A DNA stretch of 64,000 nt from Paenibacillus thermotolerans. Lineage in GTDB: Bacteria > Bacillota > Bacilli > Paenibacillales > YIM-B00363. The DNA is taken from contig NZ_JAQZSG010000021.1 of NCBI RefSeq assembly GCF_028745515.1, positions 33,197-97,196 on the forward strand, in the 5' to 3' direction. The notes beneath the pieces are model-generated. The model was not told where the DNA came from, made no database searches, and saw only the letters and a list, made by a program, of their open reading frames with translations. A program made the position numbers and the translations under genes. Shown here piece by piece: positions 47,430 to 55,652 of the stretch (position 1 is its first letter; each line of letters begins with the position of its first letter).

Positions 47430-48932
47430 ATGGCATTTAAGGTTGCATTCATCGGAGCGGGAAGCATCGGGTTTACAAGAGGTTTGCTTCGAGACTTAAT
47501 GACAGTCCCCGAATTTCATAACATCGAAGTTGCGTTTACCGACATTAACGAGCACAATTTACGGATGGTGACCGAGCTTTGCAGCCGGGATTTGCGGGAG
47601 AACGGCGTGCCGATTCATATTCAGGCCACGACGGACCGGCGGGAAGCGCTGCGGGACGCGAAGTACATATTTTGCACGATTCGGGTCGGAGGCTTGGAGG
47701 CGTTTGCAACGGATATCGACATCCCGCTCAAGTACGGGATCGACCAGTGCGTCGGCGATACGCTGTGCGCCGGCGGCATTATGTACGGGCAGCGCGGCAT
47801 CCCCGTTATGCTGGACATCTGCAACGATATTCGCGAGGTTGCGGCGAAGGACGCGCTGCTGTTAAATTACGCGAATCCGATGGCCATGCTGACGTGGGCG
47901 TGCAACAAGTACGGCGGGGTGCGGACGATCGGCTTGTGCCACGGCGTGCAGCACGGGCACTGGCAAATCGCCGAAGCGTTCGGATTGAAGAAGAGCGAAG
48001 TGGACATTGTTTGCGCCGGCATCAATCATCAGACCTGGTACGTGCAAATCCGCCATCAAGGGGAGGATTTGACGGGCAAGCTGCTGGAGGCGTTCGAGCG
48101 CCATCCGGATTTCAGCCGCACCGAGAAGGTGCGAATCGATATGCTGCGCAGATTCGGCTACTACAGCACGGAGTCGAACGGCCATTTGAGCGAGTACGTG
48201 CCTTGGTACCGCAAACGGCCCGATGAAATCAAAGAATGGATCGACCTCGGCAGCTGGATCAACGGCGAGACGGGAGGGTATTTGCGCGTTTGCACCGAAG
48301 GCCGCAACTGGTTTGAAACCGACTTCCCGAACTGGCTGAAGGCTCCGGCTTATGAATATACGAGCGACAAGCGCAGCGAGGAGCACGGCTCGTATATATT
48401 GGAAGGGCTTGAAACCGGGCGGGTATACAGAGGGCACTTTAACATGGTCAACAAAGGCACCATTACGAATCTTCCGCCGGACGCCGTTATCGAAGCTCCG
48501 GGATATGTCGACCGCAACGGAATATCGATGCCGCAGGTCGGCGATTTGCCGCTTGGTCCGGCTGCGGTATGCAACGTCAGCATTTCGGTGCAGCGCCTTG
48601 CCGTCGAAGCGGCGGTGCACGGCGACGACATGCTGCTCCGTCAGGCGTTCATGATGGACCCGCTCGTCGGCGCCGTCTGCAACCCGAAAGAAATTTGGCA
48701 GCTCGTCGACGAAATGCTGGCCGCCCAAGAGCAATGGCTGCCGCAATATCAAGCGTCCGTTGCGAAAGCGAAGGAGCGGCTGGCCGGCGGTCCGCCGCTG
48801 CCGACCCGATCCTACGAGGGCGCCGCTCGCCTGAAAGTAAAATCGGTTGAGGAAATGCGGCAAAACCGGGAGGAAGCGACGAAAAATGCGTCGGAAGCCG
48901 ACAAAGGCAAAGACCGGGCCGAGACACACTAG
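47430..48932 (+). CDS. Glycoside hydrolase family 4 (alpha-galactosidase/alpha-glucosidase type)
   Basis: A 500-residue GH4 enzyme. These enzymes use NAD and a divalent metal in an oxidation-elimination mechanism on intracellular glycosides. The N-terminal Rossmann motif is FIGAGSIGFTRGL. The metal/substrate motifs are LLNYANPMAMLTWA, GLCHGVQHG (metal cysteine) and CAGINHQTWYVQI (metal histidine). The C-terminus carries a charged tail (KNASEADKGKDRAETH). The ATG has GGGGGTGGAGG upstream. It hydrolyses what the importer brings in. Alpha-galactosides, alpha-glucosides or galacturonides are all possible. Confidence 0.93.
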   Translation: MAFKVAFIGAGSIGFTRGLLRDLMTVPEFHNIEVAFTDINEHNLRMVTELCSRDLRENGVPIHIQATTDRREALRDAKYIFCTIRVGGLEAFATDIDIPLKYGIDQCVGDTLCAGGIMYGQRGIPVMLDICNDIREVAAKDALLLNYANPMAMLTWACNKYGGVRTIGLCHGVQHGHWQIAEAFGLKKSEVDIVCAGINHQTWYVQIRHQGEDLTGKLLEAFERHPDFSRTEKVRIDMLRRFGYYSTESNGHLSEYVPWYRKRPDEIKEWIDLGSWINGETGGYLRVCTEGRNWFETDFPNWLKAPAYEYTSDKRSEEHGSYILEGLETGRVYRGHFNMVNKGTITNLPPDAVIEAPGYVDRNGISMPQVGDLPLGPAAVCNVSISVQRLAVEAAVHGDDMLLRQAFMMDPLVGAVCNPKEIWQLVDEMLAAQEQWLPQYQASVAKAKERLAGGPPLPTRSYEGAARLKVKSVEEMRQNREEATKNASEADKGKDRAETH

Positions 48933-48962
48933 CGAATACACTTGAAAGGGGATTTACCGCCA

Positions 48963-49733
48963 ATGGCACTAATACACTGCAATTTCTTTTCCGAATCGCT
49001 CGGACTGTCCACCTCGATGTATGTCATTTTACCGCAAGCGACACGGGCGCAAATCGGGATGGAGGGCAAATCGTTCGCCGATAAGCACCCGACGCTGTAC
49101 CTGCTGCACGGGCTGTCCGACGACCATACGATCTGGCTGCGGCGCACGTCGATCGAACGGTACGCCGCATCCAAAGGCTTGGCTGTCGTCATGCCGGCGA
49201 TCGACCGCAGCTGGTACACCGACATGAAGTACGGGAACAAATATTGGTCGTTCGTCAGCGAAGAGCTGCCGGCGATTGCCAGAACGTTCTTCCCGCTCTC
49301 GGACCGGAGGGAGGACAACTTTGTGGCGGGGCTGTCCATGGGCGGCTACGGCGCATTCAAACTAGGCTTAAGCTTGCCGGACCGGTTCGCCGCAGCCGCC
49401 AGCTTATCGGGGGCGCTCGATATGGCGGGACGCATCTTCGATACGCGCGAATATGAATTTGTTTTCGGCAGTCCGGAAGAGATGAAGGGCGGCCCGAACG
49501 ACCTGTTCCATCTCGCGGAGCAAGCGGCTGCAAAGAGCAGCGATATCAAGCTGTTCCAATGCTGCGGCACCGAGGACTTCTTGTACGACGATAATTTGAA
49601 ATTTTTGGACCACGCCCGCAAGCTGGGCTTGGAATTGACCTACGAGGAAGAGCCCGGCGAGCACGAATGGGGCTATTGGGATATGAAAATTCAACGCGTG
49701 CTTGAGTGGCTCCCGCTCCAAACCGGAAAATAA
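48963..49733 (+). CDS. Esterase, alpha/beta hydrolase (EstA/esterase-D type)
   Basis: A 256-residue cytoplasmic esterase. The oxyanion region is [15 protein letters not shown], the nucleophile elbow is [15 protein letters not shown] (Ser near residue 127), the acid is near [10 protein letters not shown] and the His is in GEHEWGYWD. Relatives include tributyrin- and acetyl-esterases. In this operon it may remove acyl groups from imported oligosaccharides. ATG 48963 is 11 bases from AAAGGGGA; an in-frame TTG at 48942 is possible. Confidence 0.9.
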   Translation: MALIHCNFFSESLGLSTSMYVILPQATRAQIGMEGKSFADKHPTLYLLHGLSDDHTIWLRRTSIERYAASKGLAVVMPAIDRSWYTDMKYGNKYWSFVSEELPAIARTFFPLSDRREDNFVAGLSMGGYGAFKLGLSLPDRFAAAASLSGALDMAGRIFDTREYEFVFGSPEEMKGGPNDLFHLAEQAAAKSSDIKLFQCCGTEDFLYDDNLKFLDHARKLGLELTYEEEPGEHEWGYWDMKIQRVLEWLPLQTGK

Positions 49734-49734
49734 T

Positions 49735-50589
49735 ATGCAGATCGGTTCCTTTGCCGTCCCAATTTCATTGCTTTTATTCGCTGCAACCGCTCTGGCTGCG
49801 CATGCGGTTAACCGTCTGCGGCTGCGGCATCATCCCGGCCGCGGGGAGGTGCTGGACCGTGTTTTCACGGCGTCGGTCGCCGGCGTGCTGCTGTGGAAAT
49901 TCAGCTATGTATTGTTTTATCCGCAGGAAACAATCGCGAATCCGCTATCGCTGCTTTACTTTGACGGAGGCAAAGCCGGCATATGGCTCGGCACGGCATT
50001 GTTCCTGGCAATCATCGGCTGGAATGCATGGAAGCGTACGACGCTGCGAAGAGAATATTTCGGCAGCGGAGCCGTCGTTATCGTTGCGGGAATGTTGTTT
50101 TGGGGCTTGTTCACGGCATACGAATCCCATAGCCTGCGTGCTGGTGAGGGCGCTCCGGAGCTTGTACTGGAGGCGGCCGGCGGCGGCGGGAGCGTCAAGC
50201 TTTCGGACTATCGCGGGAAGACGGTGCTACTGAACTTCTGGGCGTCGTGGTGTCCTCCTTGCCGGGCCGAAATGCCGCATCTGCAGCAATTGCACGATGC
50301 GCTTGAAGCGGCTGGGGATGACTCCGATGCCGTCGTGATTACGGTTAACCTGACCTCAACGGAGAAAAGCGCGGAGAACGTCAATGCGTTTCTAGGAAAT
50401 AACGGTTATTCGTTTCCCGTCTTGCTGGACCCTGCGCACGAGGCCGCGGCATTGTATAACGTCAGAGTATATCCTACGACCTTCGTCATCGACGGCGAAG
50501 GCGTCATCCGCAAAACCATACCGGGAGCGATGACGCTGGAGACGATGGAGGACGCAATCCGCAGCGTAAAGCAGCCGAAACCAAATTGA
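49735..50589 (+). CDS. TlpA/ResA-like thioredoxin fused to a multi-helix membrane domain
   Basis: A 284-residue protein. The first roughly 135 residues hold four or so membrane helices (ISLLLFAATALAAHAV, VFTASVAGVLLWKFSYVLFY, GIWLGTALFLAIIGW, VIVAGMLFWGLFT). The rest is a thioredoxin-like domain with redox motif WASWCPPCRAEMPHLQQL and cis-Pro region VYPTTFVIDGEG. It would reduce disulfides or cytochrome c-type targets on the outer face of the membrane. ATG 49735 follows the esterase stop by one base. It lacks a tight ribosome-binding site and probably relies on translational coupling. It seems functionally unrelated to the sugar genes. Confidence 0.9.
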   Translation: MQIGSFAVPISLLLFAATALAAHAVNRLRLRHHPGRGEVLDRVFTASVAGVLLWKFSYVLFYPQETIANPLSLLYFDGGKAGIWLGTALFLAIIGWNAWKRTTLRREYFGSGAVVIVAGMLFWGLFTAYESHSLRAGEGAPELVLEAAGGGGSVKLSDYRGKTVLLNFWASWCPPCRAEMPHLQQLHDALEAAGDDSDAVVITVNLTSTEKSAENVNAFLGNNGYSFPVLLDPAHEAAALYNVRVYPTTFVIDGEGVIRKTIPGAMTLETMEDAIRSVKQPKPN

Positions 50590-50615
50590 TATTGACGACA
50601 TTTTGGAATATGATG

Positions 50616-50659
50616 AAAAGCAATACGCGAGCCGCAATCGGCAGGTGTATTGCTTTTTT
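50616..50659 (+). terminator. Terminator after the TlpA-like gene
   Basis: AAAAGCAATAC pairs with GTATTGCTTTT around an inner CCG-rich loop, then T-rich sequence. It ends the operon and separates it from pncB. Confidence 0.85.
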
Positions 50660-50732
50660 CCTTAGACGGCGGTTTTGAACTTCGGCGATTCGGCCAATGA
50701 TGATAACAAAACGGCGCAATGGGAGGATCACA

Positions 50733-52184
50733 ATGTCTACATATCAAATGGCGCTGCACACGGATAAATACGAAATAAATATGATGTACGCTCACTGGAT
50801 TCATGGAACGCTCAACAATAATGCCATCTTCGAAGTGTATTTCCGCAAGCCGCCCTTCGGCAACGGATACGCGGTTTTCGCAGGGCTGCAGCGAGTCGTT
50901 GAATACATACAAAACATCAAATTCGGAGACGAAGAAATCCAATATTTGCGGGAGCAGGAGGAGCAATATCAAGAAGCGTTTCTTGAGGAGCTACGGAGCT
51001 TCCGGTTTACGGGAAAGCTGCATTCCGTTCCGGAAGGAACGATCGTGTTTCCGAACGAGCCGCTGCTGCGCGTGGAAGGAAGAGTGTTTGAAGCGCAGCT
51101 GCTGGAGACGGCCATCCTTAATTTCGTGAACTACCAGACGCTTATCGCGACCAAAGCGGCCCGGGTTAAGCAAGCGGCAGGGGACGATATACTTATGGAG
51201 TTCGGCTCGCGCCGGGCGCAGGAAGCCGATGCGGCGGTTTGGGGAGCCAGAGCGGCTTACATCGCCGGATTCCATGCGACCTCCAACCTTCGCGCAGGGA
51301 TGTTGTTCGGCATTCCGACGGCAGGGACGCATGCGCACTCCTGGGTGCAGGGGCATGACAGCGAGGAGGAGGCGTTCCTTGCTTACGCCGAGGCGATGCC
51401 GGATCAAGTCACGTTGCTCGTAGATACGTACGACACGTTAAAATACGGGGTGCCGAACGCCATTCGCGTTGCGAAGGTGCTGGAAAGTAAAGGAAAGCGG
51501 ATGAAATCGATCCGGCTCGACAGCGGCGATTTGGCGTATTTGTCCAAGCAAGCGCGTGCCATGCTGGATCAGGCGGGCCTTCCTTACGTGAAGATCGTCG
51601 CCTCTAACGATTTGGATGAAAATATTATTTTTAACCTGAAGGCGCAGGGAGCGCAGATCGACAGCTGGGGAGTCGGCACGCAGCTCATTACCGGCGGCAG
51701 CCAAGCCGCGTTGGGCGGAGTGTATAAACTCGTGGCTTGGGAATCGGACGGGATGCTCAAGCCGGTTATCAAAATTTCGGGAAATCCGGAGAAAGTGTCG
51801 ACTCCCGGAAAGAAAGACGTTTATCGAATCGTTAACCGGGAAACGGGGAAGGCGGAGGCGGATTACATCGCGTTTCCCGAGGAGGACGATATTCGCAGCG
51901 GAAAGCGGATCAAGCTGTTCGATCCCGTACATCCGTATATTCAGAAATATATCGAGCATTACGACGCGCCTCCGCTGCTTGAGCCGATCTTCGATCAAGG
52001 GCAACTGGTATACGAGCTGCCGCCCTTGGAAGAGACGAGAGAATACCATCGCAAGCAAATCGGCTTGTTCTGGCCGGAGTATCTCCGCAAGCTGAATCCG
52101 GAGGTGTATCCGGTAGATTTGAGCGAGAAGGTGTGGAAGCTGAAGATGGACATGATCCGCCAGTATCACGACCATGGAAAATAA
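50733..52184 (+). CDS. pncB: Nicotinate phosphoribosyltransferase
   Basis: This enzyme joins nicotinate to PRPP with ATP hydrolysis to make nicotinate mononucleotide in NAD salvage. The 483-residue length fits the bacterial long form. Visible motifs are LHTDKYEINMMYAH, EFGSRRAQEADAAVWGAR, AGTHAHSW, IRLDSGDLAYLSKQAR and GVGTQLITGGSQAALGG. ATG 50733 has GGGAGGAT upstream. Its last 11 bases overlap the AraC-type gene. NAD supply could be relevant because the island codes for several NAD-dependent sugar enzymes. Confidence 0.95.
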   Translation: MSTYQMALHTDKYEINMMYAHWIHGTLNNNAIFEVYFRKPPFGNGYAVFAGLQRVVEYIQNIKFGDEEIQYLREQEEQYQEAFLEELRSFRFTGKLHSVPEGTIVFPNEPLLRVEGRVFEAQLLETAILNFVNYQTLIATKAARVKQAAGDDILMEFGSRRAQEADAAVWGARAAYIAGFHATSNLRAGMLFGIPTAGTHAHSWVQGHDSEEEAFLAYAEAMPDQVTLLVDTYDTLKYGVPNAIRVAKVLESKGKRMKSIRLDSGDLAYLSKQARAMLDQAGLPYVKIVASNDLDENIIFNLKAQGAQIDSWGVGTQLITGGSQAALGGVYKLVAWESDGMLKPVIKISGNPEKVSTPGKKDVYRIVNRETGKAEADYIAFPEEDDIRSGKRIKLFDPVHPYIQKYIEHYDAPPLLEPIFDQGQLVYELPPLEETREYHRKQIGLFWPEYLRKLNPEVYPVDLSEKVWKLKMDMIRQYHDHGK

Positions 52185-53115
52185 TCGAAGCTTCATTAAA
52201 AACGATACCCCGACCGCCCCGAAGCGACTGTTAACCGAAAGGGAGATCCGATATGAGCTTCCGTTCGATGCCGGCTTGGAAAGCCTGCTTTATATCGGTG
52301 AAGTGTGCCGCGCCGATTGGAGCGTATCGGGGCATTACCATGAGCATTTCGAGCTTTGCTGCGTTTGCGAAGGCAGCGGATGGTTCGCGATCGACGACGT
52401 GTTCTATGAAGCGCACGAAGGCGATTTGTTCATTACGAAGCCGGGCGAGCGCCACTGGGGCGGCGCCTTGGCCGGACAGCCGTTTCGGCTGTATTATGTC
52501 GGCTTCCGCTTGACGCATATGCGAAGCTTGGAGCTGGAGCTGTACCGGCTCGGCATGCAGCGAGTGGGCAGGGATACCGGCCGGGTTACGATTCGTTATT
52601 TCAACGACATCCTGGATGAAATCCAAAACAGCCGCAAACATCGCCAAGACATGGTGCAAGGCTTGCTGCTGCAATTGCTTGTCGCCGTCGTTCGCATTTA
52701 CGCCGAAAACCGGGCGGGTCCGGTGGAGGATGTGGAGCGGCATGACGGACTCAATCCGATGATGACCCGAGTGCTCGATTACGTCCATTCCCGCTTGAGA
52801 TACGACCTTAGGGCGGAGGAGATCGCTCAAGCGGCGCATGTGAGCCGTTCGCATCTGGCCAGGGAATTCAAGCAGCGGTTGGGGCAGTCGGTCGGCGAGT
52901 ACATTCGCTCCCTATGCATCGACAAAGCGAAAATCAGCCTCCGCGAAACGTCGGATTCGATTCAATCGATTTCGGAGAAACTGAACTTTTCCTCCATCCA
53001 TTCCTTCAGCATTTATTTTAAACGGCATACCGGCTATGCTCCGCAGGAATACCGCAAGCATACGGCAGGAGTACGGCCTCGGACAAAAGAGCGTCCAAAT
53101 GATACAATCGTTTAA
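52174..53115 (+). CDS. AraC-family transcriptional regulator with cupin sensor domain
   Basis: A 313-residue regulator. The N-terminal cupin-like barrel (GHYHEHFELCCVCEG and FITKPGERHWGG) should bind a small effector such as a sugar. The C-terminal 100 residues carry two helix-turn-helix motifs (EEIAQAAHVSRSHLAREFKQ and IQSISEKLNFSSIHSFSIYF). ATG 52174 lies within the end of pncB (11-base overlap), so the two are translationally coupled. It may control the dioxygenase gene downstream. Confidence 0.9.
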   Translation: MENNRSFIKNDTPTAPKRLLTEREIRYELPFDAGLESLLYIGEVCRADWSVSGHYHEHFELCCVCEGSGWFAIDDVFYEAHEGDLFITKPGERHWGGALAGQPFRLYYVGFRLTHMRSLELELYRLGMQRVGRDTGRVTIRYFNDILDEIQNSRKHRQDMVQGLLLQLLVAVVRIYAENRAGPVEDVERHDGLNPMMTRVLDYVHSRLRYDLRAEEIAQAAHVSRSHLAREFKQRLGQSVGEYIRSLCIDKAKISLRETSDSIQSISEKLNFSSIHSFSIYFKRHTGYAPQEYRKHTAGVRPRTKERPNDTIV

Positions 53116-53150
53116 AAACGCGATGTCTTTGTTAAAAGACTTCGCGTTTT
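53115..53150 (+). terminator. Terminator after the pncB/AraC unit
   Basis: AAAACGCG pairs with CGCGTTTT, and an inner TCTTT pairs with AAAGA around GTTA. It is followed by a T-rich stretch. Confidence 0.85.
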
Positions 53151-53208
53151 GCTTTGTTTACGATGATTGCAGAAAGAGATTTTGGGTAATGTCGAGGAGG
53201 CTGCATTC

Positions 53209-54036
53209 ATGGATCAAGTATTGCCAAGCGAGAAGGACGTGGCTTTTTTTAAAGAGCAAGGGTATTGGGTGTCGCCCAAAATCATTAGCGACGAAAGGCT
53301 TGCTGAAATTATCGAGCATTCGGAAAAGGTGTATGACGGCATTTACGAAAGAGGAAGAGCTCCTTGGTCCGGTTGGACCAGAGGGGACAATCCGCGGGCG
53401 CTCAGAAAAACGGACAACTCCCATTGGGCCGACAACGTGCTGATGGGCGTTGCGACCGACCCGGTCATCGGAGAAATCGCCGCGCGATTAATGGAAACGG
53501 ACTGCATCCGGCTGTGGCATGACCAGTTGTTGTACAAACCGGGCAGAGGTCCCGGCAAGGAAACGGCCAATGTCGGATGGCATCAGGATTACTCGTACTG
53601 GCAATGCGCGGCGGAGCCGTCTTTAGTCACCGCTTGGGTCGCGTTTACGGACGTCGATTTGACCAACGGCTGCATGCAGGTCATCCCGAGAAGCCATCGG
53701 TGGGGACTGCGCCGCATCAGCGATTTTTTCGAGCAGGATTTGGAGAAGCAGCAGCGGGAGATGGACTTGCCGGACGGAGAAGCGTTCGTGACGCAGCCGC
53801 TCATCATGAAGGCCGGTCAGGTCAGCTTTCACCACGCGCTCACGGTTCACGGCAGCGGCGCCAATATGACCGATCAGCCGCGCCGGTCGATGGCCGTCCA
53901 TCTGATGACGGGCGATACGAGGTATCGGAAGGGAAGCCGTTCGGAGGGGCATATGAACGTGCAGCTGTTGAACGGGAGCGACGGAGACATTTTTCAAGGG
54001 GAGCCTTTCCCGGTATTGTACAGCCGTATTAAATAA
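53209..54036 (+). CDS. Phytanoyl-CoA dioxygenase (PhyH)-family protein
   Basis: A 275-residue non-heme Fe(II)/2-oxoglutarate oxygenase. The facial triad is visible as HxD in VGWHQDYSYWQ (near residue 125) and the distal His with a following Arg in SFHHALTVHGSGANMT. It hydroxylates an unactivated carbon of an unknown small molecule in the cytoplasm. ATG 53209 with GAGGAGG upstream is the right start; an in-frame TTG at 53167 lies further 5'. It follows the AraC gene after a terminator and is a single-gene unit. Confidence 0.9.
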   Translation: MDQVLPSEKDVAFFKEQGYWVSPKIISDERLAEIIEHSEKVYDGIYERGRAPWSGWTRGDNPRALRKTDNSHWADNVLMGVATDPVIGEIAARLMETDCIRLWHDQLLYKPGRGPGKETANVGWHQDYSYWQCAAEPSLVTAWVAFTDVDLTNGCMQVIPRSHRWGLRRISDFFEQDLEKQQREMDLPDGEAFVTQPLIMKAGQVSFHHALTVHGSGANMTDQPRRSMAVHLMTGDTRYRKGSRSEGHMNVQLLNGSDGDIFQGEPFPVLYSRIK

Positions 54037-54051
54037 ACAAATTGACACGTA

Positions 54052-54084
54052 AAATGGCATGCCTTTTGGCACGCCATTTTTTTG
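54052..54084 (+). terminator. Terminator after the PhyH gene
   Basis: AAATGGCATGCC pairs with GGCACGCCATTT (one mismatch) around TTTT, and is followed by a seven-base T-run. Confidence 0.85.
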
Positions 54085-54197
54085 TTGATGTATCGGGGGT
54101 TATCGTTCACAGGCGACGAGAGTTGAAACAGTAACACCACAGGTTGCCGGGCAATGAATGCGGCATGTGAAATCGCAAGGAGATCTTGTTTAAGATT

Positions 54198-54452
54198 TTA
54201 AATATCGGCACTCGTCTCGAAAAACACGCTGAGAAGAAAACCGACCGTAATCAGAGATGCAAAGAAAGAGACGATTTTCATCCAAAGTAATCGTCTTCGC
54301 GTCGTCATGTCTTCGGTTATGTTTAGAAAACCATCGGATGTCAGCCAAAAATAAGACAGTATAATCATCAGTACGATGACCGCCCTCGCAATATCCGAAG
54401 TACTGAAATTGCTGAACATCGATCGAAGCTTACCCTCGAGTACATGATGCAC
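54198..54452 (-). CDS. Small two-helix membrane protein
   Basis: An 84-residue protein with two membrane helices (AVIVLMIILSYFWLTS near residues 24-40 and IVSFFASLITVGFLLSVFF near residues 60-78). A short basic cytoplasmic loop (TTRRRLLWMK) separates them. I do not recognise the family. The frame opens at GTG 54452, and ATG 54419 is an alternative; neither has a clear ribosome site. Its codon use is more AT-rich than that of its neighbours. Confidence 0.5.
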   Translation of the reverse strand: MHHVLEGKLRSMFSNFSTSDIARAVIVLMIILSYFWLTSDGFLNITEDMTTRRRLLWMKIVSFFASLITVGFLLSVFFETSADI

Positions 54453-54587
54453 AATCCGAAAATAGAATGCAGGAAAAAGTAGTGCATGAAAATTTTGATA
54501 TGATGTTCCTCCTTATTTGCGGCCGTCTACACAACCCATTCTCGCCCAAAAATAAAAACGGCATGCCAATAGGCACACCGTTGGAAC

Positions 54588-54772
54588 TAGCAACACTACA
54601 AGTTGCTATCAGGCCGATTTATAAGCGATCTTGGAATTTAGCATCACTAGGAGTTGCTATCGGTGACAAAACGGGCCCCAAACCCATCATTTCGCACCAA
54701 TAGCAACTTGACGTGTTGCTATTTTCGGGACATGCCCATTAAATCGCCCGATAGCAACATGAGGTGTTGCTA
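54588..54772. repeat. Mirrored four-hairpin intergenic element (TAGCAAC type)
   Basis: Four 21-nt palindromes lie at 54588-54608, 54639-54659, 54701-54721 and 54752-54772. Each has TAGCAAC and GTTGCTA arms (one mismatch in unit 2) around a 7-nt loop. Loops of units 1 and 2 (ACTACAA, ACTAGGA) are related to the reverse complement of those in units 3 and 4 (TTGACGT, ATGAGGT). Spacers are 30, 41 and 30 nt. Spacer 1-2 and the reverse complement of spacer 3-4 are similar (TCAGGCCGATTTA versus TCGGGCGATTTA). The whole is a large inverted repeat filling the gap 54453-54779. It ends in a T-run that may also act as a terminator. Confidence 0.85.
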
Positions 54773-54779
54773 TTTTGTT

Positions 54780-55649
54780 TTACGACAATACGCTTCTTAG
54801 GAATTCCGCGGACTTCAGGATGCCTTTGCGTTCCTTCTCCAGCGACCCCCAATAGCGGTGATCCTCGAGCTCGATGCAGACCGCGCCCTTGTACCCGAGC
54901 CTCTCCAGCCGGATCGCCACCTTCGTCCAGTCGACCTCGCCGTCACCCGGAATCGTATACCGCCAGGAGCCTTCGGAAAAGCCGTACTTGGCGCCGAACG
55001 TAGCGGGCAGTACGCCGCATTCGTACAATTCGTCCGTCAATATTTCCGTGTCTTTGCCGTGGCAATGATTGACCCGCTCGCCGAACTCGGACAGCGCCCG
55101 GATGTAATCGATGCCGAGCCGGACGAGGTGGGAGGGATCGTAATTCAAGCCGAAATGCTTGGACGGGATCGCGTCAAACATGGCCCGCCACATTTCGGGA
55201 GTGCAGCCGATCGTCGGGTACTCCGGCGCCGGTCCCGGCCAGCCTTCAATCGCAATGTATACGCCCGTCTGCTCGGCATGGCGGACGACCTCGGGGAACG
55301 TTTCTTTCCAGATGGCAAACGTATCCTTGCGGGACTGGCTGCGGTCCTCCGGCACGAGGCACATGAACAGGACGGAAGCGCCCAGCTCCTTCATGACGTC
55401 CATCTGGCCGGTAACGGCTTTGAGCGCATCCGCCCGCCGCTGCTCATCCTTGCTCAGCAGCTGTGCGGTGCTCGACGCGTCTACGGAGCCAATGCCGATC
55501 CCGGCTTGGGAGCACGCTTGCAGCACTTCTTGGTTCAAATAGGGCACGTCGAGCACGTCAAGGCCGGCCTCCGCCGCCCAGCGCGCCGTCGCTTCGATGC
55601 CTTCCGACCCGATCTTGGGCGGAATTCTCATTCCGATCCGAAAGCTCAT
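54780..55649 (-). CDS. Sugar phosphate isomerase/epimerase family TIM-barrel protein (IolE-like)
   Basis: A 289-residue xylose-isomerase-like TIM barrel. Metal-binding positions are likely the Glu in AIEGWPGP, the Asp in NYDPSHLVR, the His in HCHGKDTE and the late Glu in CIELEDHRYWG. Relatives interconvert or dehydrate inositols and keto-sugars. The ATG has GAAGGAGA upstream. It lies 3 bases after the Gfo/Idh gene stop, so the pair forms an operon that probably handles a cyclitol or keto-sugar. Confidence 0.9.
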   Translation of the reverse strand: MSFRIGMRIPPKIGSEGIEATARWAAEAGLDVLDVPYLNQEVLQACSQAGIGIGSVDASSTAQLLSKDEQRRADALKAVTGQMDVMKELGASVLFMCLVPEDRSQSRKDTFAIWKETFPEVVRHAEQTGVYIAIEGWPGPAPEYPTIGCTPEMWRAMFDAIPSKHFGLNYDPSHLVRLGIDYIRALSEFGERVNHCHGKDTEILTDELYECGVLPATFGAKYGFSEGSWRYTIPGDGEVDWTKVAIRLERLGYKGAVCIELEDHRYWGSLEKERKGILKSAEFLRSVLS

Positions 55650-55652
55650 CGT

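Noticed and set aside
46027..52184. NAD-depleting or ADP-ribosylation defence system (ADP-ribosylglycohydrolase plus pncB)
   Set aside because: No ADP-ribosyltransferase, TIR, Sir2 or other toxin is encoded nearby. A terminator at 50616 separates the pncB unit from the sugar operon, and the remaining genes are metabolic.
54551..54583. GGCATGCC/GGCACACC hairpin as an additional terminator
   Set aside because: The stem has two mismatches and no T-run follows. It may be part of the neighbouring repeat.
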